Source: Roridomyces roridus (taxonomy: Eukaryota > Basidiomycota > Agaricomycetes > Agaricales > Mycenaceae). From it: 64,000 nt of DNA. The stretch is taken from contig JARKIF010000108.1 of the NCBI GenBank assembly GCA_029378245.1, forward strand, positions 1-64,000, given 5' to 3'. The first letter of the stretch is position 1, and each line of letters opens with the position of its first letter. Position numbers and translations under genes: made by a program. Positions 55,668 through 64,000 of this stretch are shown here, in pieces. The notes beneath the pieces were generated by a model that ran no database searches, had not been told where the DNA came from, and saw nothing but the letters and a program-made list of their open reading frames with translations.

Positions 55668-57557
55668 TGATGCGAATCAAGTCTCTTCTCTGGCCTCCAC
55701 ATCCCAGATCTCTATCTCTGGCTCGGCTTCCTTTAAAACGTCCGCTGTAGCGCTCACAGGCAGTCATGGAAGCGGCGAGCAACAAAAAGGCCAAAATTTC
55801 TGGGAAGGATGGACCAAGGTCGAAAACGGAAAGGAGGAAGGAAGAAACAAAGGCCAACGTGCGTTTGCTCTGCTCTGTGTGCGTTCTCTTTACTGAAGTT
55901 TCTCAAGGCTACACAGCCGCGATTCCTGTGCCAATAGCGAGATAGTGAAGCCCTAGGCATCGACCTTTCGAGGCACGAATAACAAGGATTCTAGACGTCA
56001 AAGATCTTGTCTTTTACACGGAGCATGGGCTGCCAATACTCCCAACGGCTGCGACCTCCAGCCCAAACGTCCCTATCTCGATACATCTCCCCAACCCCGG
56101 TTCCACGTCCGTCCACCCTTCATCGCGTTGACGTTCGGCCATGCCATGCATGCTCTACCCGCGTACCAAGCGACCGGAATCGCACGCGGAACTGAAAAAA
56201 GCGGGTCACTACTCAGACCATCCGTTCGTTCCTACTTGTGTGCTGCAAACACCTACTGACGCGCGCTTAGCAGAACGTACCAGCGCAATAGCTGCTCATG
56301 CTTGAACACATTCTCGACAATGACCTATTCCATCATATAGTACGGCCGATGTCTTATATAAAGTCAGATGGCCGGATAGAGACCCCAGAGGAGCACTTTT
56401 GCATGGTCTCTCGCAAGGGAAACGAACGGCGCACTCGATTGACTGCGCAGTGGTATGTGCGTCCCAAGATCTGTCAGGGCAGACTATTGACATGCTTTCA
56501 GCGTCTCACCGAGAATGGCAAGGAGCTCACCAGAGTCGACCCCATCCACTGCGACTCTGGTATCGTCGTTTATATCAATTCGTCCAGCCCTTTTTCGACT
56601 ATGTAAAGGTTCTTCAAGCCTTGCGAACCTTCCTCGCCGCGTCCTGCAGCTGGCCAGGCATAACGCTTGCCCAGATTAGGCCCAAGTCGAGACACACATC
56701 CTCCTTCTCACTCCGGCCGCTCCCAAGCCCTTCTCCATCAGCAACGCTCCGCCTGCGCCATTCATCAGCCCAATCCTAATCGGTCGAGTCGGATCTCAAA
56801 GCCCTCAAACTGTGCCACTCAATGTGCATCGACACGGCCCTTCGCCACTATCATCCGCGCGGGCGGCCCTGAAACCCAGGCTCGCATGGCTCATCAAAAA
56901 TGGTGCAGGCGAGAGATTCAGACACGCGGTGAGGCGGGCATGACCCGAGGAAGACGCACGGGCGGGTGTCGAGTTGTTCTAAAAGAAGCCGAGGCTCGCG
57001 AACGGGCCTGGGTATGGCAAATTCAAGCGGATTCTGAATCAATCTGATTCTTTGAGCGGATGGCGCGCATGGCTAGGCATGGGGGAAAGCATCGTGCTGC
57101 TGTTGTGGATATTGGGAACCCCGCGGTAATACATATGAGCAAGGCGGCGGCGGCGGTTGGGTGCAAGGATGAGGAGGTGCTCAAGCGATTCATGGCGTTG
57201 GCGAGGCCTTGGGCTGTAAGCGTTCATCCTTTCTCTGCGCACATGTTACTTAGATTCACATCCAGGGGCATTACTAAAGCAAGAGCCGGGAACGGTGCTG
57301 GCTCGCGGAGCTCACGCCACCTCCTGCCACCTCCCGGGCCCGACGTGATGCAGCAACCGCTTGCAACGCTCGACCAGCAGCCTACGGCGTTATACGCCAG
57401 TCTGCCTCCACGCACGCGGCGCTTGTCATCTTCGCCGGTCATTCCGACCCCCGCTAAATGACGTTACTCAATGCCTGCAAGACATCCGAGTGGGCCATTC
57501 GGAGCGGTCTTTTATTCCTTGGAGTCGTTTCGTGAATAGTAGTACATCTGCATTATC
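55668..57557. other. 1.9 kb intergenic region without a recognised gene
   Basis: Open frames exist on the plus strand (for example about 56399-56779, with LHQFVQ-like and proline/serine-rich parts, and 57060-57250 with AAVVDIGNPAVIHMSKAAAA) but none has a family I recognise or a consistent splice structure. It may hold decayed genes. Confidence 0.4.
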
Positions 57558-58713
57558 TCAAATCCAAAACTCGTCATCGAAATCTGGCTCGTCCTCGTTG
57601 CTCTCGATATTCCCGTCCTCTCGTTTAAAGAGCGTGCAATAGAAAGCCTTGTCTTTGAAGAGCTCTGAACCAATAGCGACCTTGCGCAAAGATGCGCAAC
57701 CCGTAAACATGTCCATCCCAAAATCCCCGAGGTCGGCCGTGTTGGTGACACCATAAGTACGTGCCGTCCCCGCGAAGCAGATTCCACGCCGTAAACAGAG
57801 AGTCAAGGTCTCGAGACAGGTAAACAATTTGAGAACGTGGCTCGGAGTCTCCTCCAGTGCGAAAAAAGTGAGCTACAATTCAGATTCAGTCTCAAGGGCC
57901 CCGGATGCATCTCCTGGACACTCACCAATCGCTCCTTTTCGTTGATCCCCAAATGCTGCAAATCGGGCAGAGCATGCGCGACTTGATGTATGATGGCAGC
58001 AGTCGAGGAGCCCCAGTCCATACCTTCCCGAACGACCGTCAACGTCTTGAGAGTCGGGGCGAAGCGGCACAACTCGGAAAGCCCGTCGACGTACTCTGAG
58101 CGATCGTAATGGATTTGAATACGCTCGAGGGGCCTGCCTTCGGGGATGTCGAGCACCATATAGAGGGGCGCGTCGATGGCGACGAGATTGTTTAGCCTCT
58201 CGTCGAAGGATAGGTATTCCGAATCGCGTGGGGATGGTAGGGAGAGTACGCGTATACCGGTCTGATTGTCCAAGAACGTCTCGATGCCCGTGTCGAGGGC
58301 AAAGTAAGAGTTGGAGAAGTGCTCGAGGCGGAAAGCACATTCTTCAATCATCCACGTTTGGACCGAGACGTCCGATGGGAGGCCGGGGACCTGGAATACC
58401 GACAGATGCTTGAGATTGACACACAGGGCGAGCGCGCGGCTGAGTTTTGCAGCGTCTTCGGGCTCAAGGGCAACTGGCAGCTGTAGGAACAGCGAACGAA
58501 CGCGTTCGGCGAGCCGCGAGTGACGCGTCACGGCCAAGCACCACGACTTGACGAGTCGCATATTGCAATCTTCCAAATCCACCGTGCGATACATGGTGCG
58601 TTGGGCTTGTTCTCGGAAAGAGGGAGATATCCTGCAGAGCGGAGCTAGGCTCACGTCGACATAGTCGCATATAATAGAGCATATTTCGGGAGGAAGTGAG
58701 AGCAAGGATGCCA
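57558..58713 (-). CDS. Family A F-box-like protein
   Basis: Start MASLLSLPPEICSIICDYVD at 58713; the frame is open upstream but paralogues fix this start. F-box LPPEICSIICDYVDVSLAPLCRISPSFREQAQRTMYRTVDL at residues 6-46. Exon 1 ends INEKERL; intron of 53 bp (GTGAGT...TTGTAG) leads to LTFFALEETPSHVLKLFTCL and the stop at 57558 (DFDDEFWI). About 365 residues with leucine-rich spacing (LARALALCVNLKHLSVFQ type). First of four family A genes in a row; the order is minus, minus, plus, minus. SCF receptor inferred. Confidence 0.85.
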
Positions 58714-58829
58714 TTGCGGTCGAAGATACAGTGATGGTGATGTCATCCACTCTCAATCTCGAGAAATTCCAAGGAGGAACTGGTATCGAGACCAGTCCAT
58801 AAAACAGCGCAAAATAGTACATTTTCAGT

Positions 58830-60005
58830 TCAATCAAATATAGTCGCATAGAATGAGTCCGACTCTTCCAGCTCATGATGCTGGTCATCGTCAAATGTGC
58901 TGGACTCTTCGGTAACGGTGCACGAAATCGCTTCTTGTTCCTCCTCTGCTTCTCCTCTTGCGAGCCGTACAGAAATACTAGCCTTCCGCAGGGTGGCACA
59001 GGCCGCGAGCATTGTGAGACCACACCAAAGGAGCTCCCTGCGATCACGGAGGCCGCGACACCCCAATGGTGGCTCCGATGGAGAGACCCAACGACAAAGG
59101 TGCCAAGTCAATGTGGTAAGGGAGGTGAATTGCTGCAGGCGGCGAATGATCGAATCGTCCATAGTCGCGACACCCTGTTCGTTCGTGAGTCTTTGACAGA
59201 GATGGTATCGGTTTACTTGGCCCACCTGTCGCTCCCTTTCGTAAACGCTGAAGTGCTGCAATCGGGGGAAAACTTTGAGAACTTCATCTATGACAGCGAC
59301 GGTTGCTGAGCCGATGAATCCGCGCTCTCGAACGATAGACAGCGTCGTGAGAGTTGGTGCGAAGCGGCTCAACGAGGAAAGTTCCAAACGATCTTGGTGA
59401 ATTTGGATACGCTCGAGCGGCGCGGCAGAATTGGCTTCAGCAACGCAGCCCACGACCTCGAGTGGCGCGTCAATGGCGATCAGGTTGGGAAGCTCATATT
59501 CCCGGTACGATGACCAGGATGAGGGATCCGTAGACGGCAACGAGAGCACACGTATATGCGTTTGTTGATGAGCAAGGACGGTATAAAGGGTGTCGAAATA
59601 CGTGTTGAAGAAGCGCTCGAGCTGAAACGGGCCCTTGACTATCCAGTCCTGCGAATTGTTCTCTGGCCTGGAACCAGGCATGTGGTGCACAGCTAGGCGT
59701 TTGAGATGAACGCAAACGGCGAACGCGCGGCTGAGAAGCTCAGCTTCTTTGGGCTCCAAAGTATTCGGGAGCTGGAGTATCAAGCCCCAGACGCGGTTTG
59801 CCAAGTGAGGATTGCGCGTAATCACCAAGCACCACGACTTGACGAGCCGCATATTACAATCTTGCAGATCCACCTTGCGATACATCATCCGCTGGGCCTG
59901 GTCTCGGAAAGAATGGGAGATTCTGCAGAGCGGGGCCAGGCCCGTGTCGACATATTCGCATATAGTGGAGCATATTTCGGGCGGAAGTGAGAGCAAGGAC
60001 GCCAT
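58830..60005 (-). CDS. Family A F-box-like protein
   Basis: Start MASLLSLPPEICSTICEYVD at 60005. F-box at 6-46 (PLCRISHSFRDQAQRMMYRK, VDLQDCNMRLVKSWCLVITR). A 51-bp intron is expected at 59175-59225 (GTGGGC...GAACAG), the same place and length as in the divergent paralogue, but here it is free of stops and in frame, so retention would add 17 residues. After it: RRLQQFTSLTTLTWHLCRWV and a C-terminal acidic end ELEESDSFYATIFD. About 390 residues spliced. Head-to-head with the copy at 60083, whose C-terminus (LEEDSFYAMIFD) is nearly the same. SCF receptor inferred. Confidence 0.85.
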   Translation of the reverse strand: MASLLSLPPEICSTICEYVDTGLAPLCRISHSFRDQAQRMMYRKVDLQDCNMRLVKSWCLVITRNPHLANRVWGLILQLPNTLEPKEAELLSRAFAVCVHLKRLAVHHMPGSRPENNSQDWIVKGPFQLERFFNTYFDTLYTVLAHQQTHIRVLSLPSTDPSSWSSYREYELPNLIAIDAPLEVVGCVAEANSAAPLERIQIHQDRLELSSLSRFAPTLTTLSIVRERGFIGSATVAVIDEVLKVFPRLQHFSVYERERQVGQVNRYHLCQRLTNEQGVATMDDSIIRRLQQFTSLTTLTWHLCRWVSPSEPPLGCRGLRDRRELLWCGLTMLAACATLRKASISVRLARGEAEEEQEAISCTVTEESSTFDDDQHHELEESDSFYATIFD

Positions 60006-60082
60006 GAGTTCGGAGGCGGGAATGGTTCCGGGCAAGTGTTGTGATGACGGCATCACCATCACTCGCTCCTTCTCAAACCACC

Positions 60083-61249
60083 ATGGCTTCCCTGCTCTCC
60101 CTTCCACCCGAGATATGCTCCATTATATGCGATCATGTCGACACCAGCCTCGCTCCCCTCTGTAGGATCTCTCGCCCTTTCCGAGACCAAGCCCAACGGA
60201 AGATGTATCGCAAGGTGGATTTGCAGGATTCCAGCATGAGGCTCGTCAAGTCGTGGTGCTTGGCAGTGACGCGTAATCCTCATCTGGAAAACCGCGTCTG
60301 GGCGCTGATGCTCCAGCTCCCGGACTTTCTGGAGCCCAAAGAAGCTGAATTTCTCAGCCGCGCGTTCGCCGTTTGCGTTAATCTCAAACGCCTGGCTGTG
60401 CACCACAGGCCCGGCTCCAAGCCAGAGAGCAATTCGCAGAGTTGGGTACTAAAGGGCTCCTTTGAGCTCGAGCGTTTCTTCAACACCTATTTCAGCATGC
60501 CTTATGGCGCCTTTTTTGGCCGACAACCCCATATCCGAGTGCTCTCGTTGCCGTTCGCGAGCTCCTACGCCCCATTCTACAACAAACTTGAATTTACCAA
60601 CCTGCTCGCAATTGACGCGCCTCTCGATGTCGTGCGCCGCCTCTCTGAAGCCAAGGCTGCTCTGCCGCTCGAGCGCATTCAGATTCGCCACGATCGTTCG
60701 GCCCCCGACCTTTCCTCGTTGAGCCGCTTCGCACCGACTCTCAAGGTGTTCACCGTTGTTCGAGAAGGCAAACGCTTCGGCGCGGAAACCCTCGCTGTGG
60801 TAGACGAAATTCTGAAGGTTTTCCCCCGATTACACCACTTGGGCATTTGCGAAAAGGAGCGATGGGTGAGCTGAGCACACACATACCGTCTGTGCCAGAG
60901 ACTCACTCACAAGTAGGAGAGCGCCGCTATAGCAGATCTCGTCCTTCAGCGCTTGCAGCAATTTACCTCCCTTACCACAATCACTTTGCGCCTCTGTCGT
61001 TGGGTGTCTTTCTTGCATCCCACGGGGTTTCGCACCCTCAACAATGGCACGCAGCTCCGTGAGTTTGGTACCAGAATACTGGCGACCTGCGCCACCTTGC
61101 GGAGCGCCACTATTGCTGTACAGTTTGCGGAAAGCGACGGACAAGAAGGGATTGCGTGCACGGTTACCAAAGAGAGCGATGGCTCTGTCTCTGCTACATT
61201 CGAGGACGAGTTGGAAGAGGATTCATTCTATGCGATGATATTTGATTGA
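60083..61249 (+). CDS. Family A F-box-like protein
   Basis: Start MASLLSLPPEICSIICDHVD at 60083, 77 bp from the divergent paralogue's start. F-box at 6-46 (SLAPLCRISRPFRDQAQRKM, YRKVDLQDSSMRLVKSWCLA). Exon 1 60083-60865 ends CEKERW; intron 60866-60916 (GTGAGC...AAGTAG, 51 bp); exon 2 60917-61249 starts ESAAIADLVLQRLQQFTSLT and ends LEEDSFYAMIFD. A later acceptor at 60958 is possible but would drop residues conserved in the paralogue. About 371 residues. The gene and the copy at 58830-60005 form an inverted duplicate pair sharing one short promoter. SCF receptor inferred. Confidence 0.87.
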
Positions 61250-61441
61250 ACGTGACATGTACTACTCTTGACGCTGTTTTATCGACTCTTGATACCAGCT
61301 GGTTCTTTCTCGGTTACCGTTCTTCAAGTCCCGGAGTCCAACTCGGGCTGCGTTCGAACAGCACACTCCAACAAAGCGAACAAATACCGCATGCATTGAA
61401 ATTGATCCATTCAACATCCCACACTCGCAAAAAATAAAGCC

Positions 61442-62606
61442 TCAATTCCAAAAACCCTCATCAAAATCCAACTTTTCCACAAACTCATTCGCGTCCCTCA
61501 TAAACACACACTTGAGCCCTACGCCCGAATCAGGTCCTACCCCAATAGCCGCCTTGCGCATACTCCCGCACGCCTCGAGCATCGCACTCCCAAACGCAAG
61601 CAACCCTTGTGCCGGGTCAGGATCCATGATTCGGAAGCTGCAAGTCATCCCCATCCCAAAGAAACACGTCGGATTGCGGATGCGGTAAGTGAAGCTTTCG
61701 AGAGTTCTGAACATCTCCAGCGTGCTAATGGGAGAGTCGGTCAAGGTGGGGGTGGTGGGTTCGGAAGAAAGTCTTGGGCGCTGCAAGGCCGGATGAGCGG
61801 CTACAACTGTGTAAGATATTTCAACTCACCGATAATTCGCGTTCGTCGATACCCAAGTGTTTTAAATCAGGCAAAGCCTGTGCAATCGCCCGCACGATAT
61901 CAACGCTCGAGAAGATCGAATCTGTGACTCGAACGATGGTGAGGTTCTTGAGAGTCGCGGAATAGCGGCTCAACGAGGCAAGACGGTCTAAGTACCCCGA
62001 CCGCTCGCCGTGAATCTGAATACGCTGCAGCCGCCTCCCAGCGGGCAGGCCTAGCACGATTTCCAGAGACGCGTCAATCGCAGTGAGGTTAGGCAAACGA
62101 CCGTCGGTGAAGGGAATAGAATGCATCGCAGACGGCAGCGAAAGCACCCGTAGACTCGTCTGTCGTTCAAAGAATCCCTCCATCCCTCGATTCAGATTAA
62201 AATACGTGTTGGAGAACCGCTCGAGGCGAAAGCCGCATTCCTCAATCATCCAAGTCTGCGGACAGATATCCGGCATGTGCCCGCCGTGAAGAACGGCGAG
62301 CCGCCGGAGGTTGAGGCAGACCGCAAACGCCCTGCCAATTCTTTCCGCGTCTTCTTGATTCAGAGCCGAGTTGGGGAGCCGCAAGGAAAGCGACTCGACG
62401 CGTTTGGCAAGATGAGAGTGCCGCGTTACAGCCATACACCAAGATTTGACGTATGGGAGACTGCAAGCCTGCAGGTCCACTTTGTGATACAAAATCCATT
62501 GGGCCTGTTCTTGGAAAGCACGAGATATCCGGCAGAATAAAGCCAAACTCGCCGTATTGACTTGTTCGCAGAGGATGGCGTATATTTCAGGGGGAAGAGA
62601 GAGCAT
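61442..62606 (-). CDS. Family A F-box-like protein
   Basis: Start MLSLPPEIYAILCEQVNTAS at 62606. F-box LPPEIYAILCEQVNTASLALFCRISRAFQEQAQWIL is the most diverged in the cluster (Tyr for Cys in LPPEIC). Exon 1 ends DERELS; intron of 49 bp (GTGAGT...TTGCAG) joins RPRLSSEPTTPTLTDSPIST and LEMFRTLESFTYRIRNPTC; stop at 61442 (KLDFDEGFWN). About 355 residues. Convergent with the copy at 60083. Function inferred from the F-box. Confidence 0.85.
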
Positions 62607-62892
62607 TCCGACCGGGAGGCTGAGAAGATGTGGCGGTCAGAAGCAGAAGGGAAAACGGTCATATGATTTTGGCAGGCACCGGTAACGCGCTCGCGAGAAG
62701 ATCCCGAGCAAGCTTCGCCTTTCGCACAACTTCCCCTGGCAAGGGAAGGTGAGCGGTCTGGGAGTCGAGTTCTGGTTAACGATCGCAGAAAGGCATTCCT
62801 TGTTTTTCTCGTACGCTCTGCATTAAAATTATGTACAAGTACATTTTACACCTCCCTTAATGTAACCCACTAATCAAGTTCCTGCCGACACA

Positions 62893-64000
62893 CTAAGTAG
62901 CGCGGGGGGTAGTGTCCTCCTGCTGCGGCTCATCCCACACATACTGCGCAGGGTCTTGAGCCATCCGGATCGCCAACATCTTCTTGCGCTGGGCAGCCTC
63001 CTGCGCATGCTGCTTGGGCAACAACGACAGCCCGGCGGCGTAAAGCAACGGAAGGGCCTGCAGTCCGTCAGCACCCATCAAGATGAGAGAAGAAAAAGAG
63101 ACGCACGATAACCCAAACGATCCACAGCGCATTCACCCACCCGGGAGCGTTCCCAAGCCCCGTATACCCCGGCCACTCTGTGTGGTACCCACTCCGGACC
63201 TGGGCCAGCGCCACAGCCAGGATGATTAATCCCAATATAGCGTGAGCGTAATTTTGCGCCGGGCGTCTGGACGAGTTCTTGGGCTTGACGTAGTGGATGA
63301 ATGCGCCGAGGAAACATTGGAAGAGGTAGAGTACGAAGAGGGTGATACCAGTTCGCTGTGTGTATGATTAATTGGATGGATTCAGAATAAGAGCGAGACT
63401 TGCCTTGTGCGTGTTCATGTAGACGGCCCCAGTTTGCGCGGAGGCATTGAATCCGAGCGCCACACCGGCGAGAATAGCAGGACCAGCTACCGCGAATTGC
63501 GCGATCCAGTGGCCCGTATACCAGACCGGGGTGAATGTCCGCAGGTAGCGGGCGAGCAGCGCTCCCGCGGGGAGGAGTAGGGCAAAGCCCAGCGAGCAGA
63601 GAACGGCATGCGCAATGATCTTGCGCTGGTACGGGGTGTACGGAATGTCGTCCGTAGGATCGTCGATCGGAATGACGGGTCTCGAAGGCTTGGAAGTCGC
63701 AGTCGCCGAAGGGCCGGAGGCTGTCGGCGTCGTGGTGGTCTCAGGGGCATCCACAGGCTTCGTCAAGTCGAGGTTCGCAAACCCATAGTCGACGTGCCTT
63801 ATTAGAGTCGCCGCCGGGTCCGCCGAATCGGGATTAGTGCCGCCAAACGCAAAGATGAGTCTCTGGTTCGTGTCATCGTTGGCCTAGAACGGAGTTTCAG
63901 ACTGGCAGAAAAGTGACGGAAAACATATCTAGGACGTACGGGGATGGTGAACACAAAGGAGGGATTATCTGTCGTCTACGACACCAGGTTTACATTGACT
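62893..64000 (-). CDS. DOMON-cytochrome b561 membrane protein (5' end outside window)
   Basis: Haem membrane protein thought to move electrons across the plasma membrane. From the right edge: a short exon TDNPSFVFTIP, then after an intron ANDDTNQRLIFAFGGTNPDS and ATLIRHVDYGFANLDL, the C-terminal part of a DOMON domain. A low-complexity linker (PETTTTPTASG) leads to the b561 core with candidate haem-ligand histidines in KIIAH, YTGHW, FIHYV and NYAH and five to six membrane helices (VLCSLGFALLLPAGALLARY; FVLYLFQCFLGAF; ILGLIILAVAL; LWIVWVI-ALPLLYAAGL). The intron at 63356-63403 has a GC donor (AAG|GCAAGT) and a normal AG. The last intron joins WIVWVI to ALPLLY; the stop is at 62893. C-terminus is cytosolic-looking. 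The signal peptide and most of the DOMON domain lie outside. Confidence 0.85.

Noticed and set aside
1..64000. CRISPR arrays, bacterial operons or ribosome binding sites
   Set aside because: The DNA is fungal nuclear: spliced genes, nuclear tRNA intron, no spacer-repeat arrays.

Overview
The window is nuclear DNA of a mushroom-forming fungus (Basidiomycota, most likely Agaricomycetes). Genes carry many introns of about 46-60 bases, a tRNA-Ser(AGA) contains an intron next to its anticodon, and the gene content is typical of agaric genomes: large families of F-box/leucine-rich-like proteins, TPR proteins with agaric-type repeats, a fungal sesquiterpene synthase and a DOMON-cytochrome b561 protein. 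I cannot name the species.

The main feature is density of F-box-like loci: about sixteen in 64 kb, in three unrelated-looking families plus one ankyrin type. Family A (short, F-box at the extreme N-terminus, LPPEIC motif): 1-1284 (broken), 1524-4260 (broken, carries a transposon), 17131-18443, and a cluster of four at 57558-62606. Family B (about 280 aa, LPYELER motif): 20496-21393, 21704-22612 and 29784-30674 (broken). Family C (about 530-565 aa, coiled coil then F-box): 4398-6047, 6336-7973, 10843-12479 (one frameshift), 15076-16665, 23332-25026. F-box plus ankyrin: 54684-55667, with a relic at 50520-50710.

Between them lie single-copy metabolic and cellular genes: an AtuA-like (DUF1446) protein at 8357-10385, a NAPE-PLD-like metallo-hydrolase at 25047-26457, a sesquiterpene synthase at 32338-33563 (reading frame broken once), a TPR co-chaperone-like gene at 34731-35581, tRNA-Ser at 35935-36054, the histidine methyltransferase HPM1 at 36617-37866, a Zn2Cys6 transcription factor at 39182-41279, an Afi1-like trafficking protein at 43523-46440 and a DOMON-cytochrome b561 protein cut by the right edge. 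Three large paralogues (26636-29466 broken; 46633-50119; 50960-54434) join an N-terminal helical domain resembling HeLo/MLKL four-helix bundles to TPR repeats, with no NACHT domain between.

Structure around the genes is unusually readable: a 1.39 kb DNA transposon with a perfect 10-bp target duplication inside a family A gene; a 375-bp hAT-type MITE with 8-bp target duplication; a 580-bp inverted-repeat element 74 bp upstream of the terpene synthase; a tandem duplication of an ankyrin-TPR unit; an inverted duplication carrying two family B genes; and a one-strand cluster of GTCC motifs downstream of the Zn2Cys6 gene. The middle single-copy block (34-46 kb) is quiet; both flanks are accessory and duplicated. 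Frames were read by eye, so intron ends and frameshifts need transcript or read-level confirmation.
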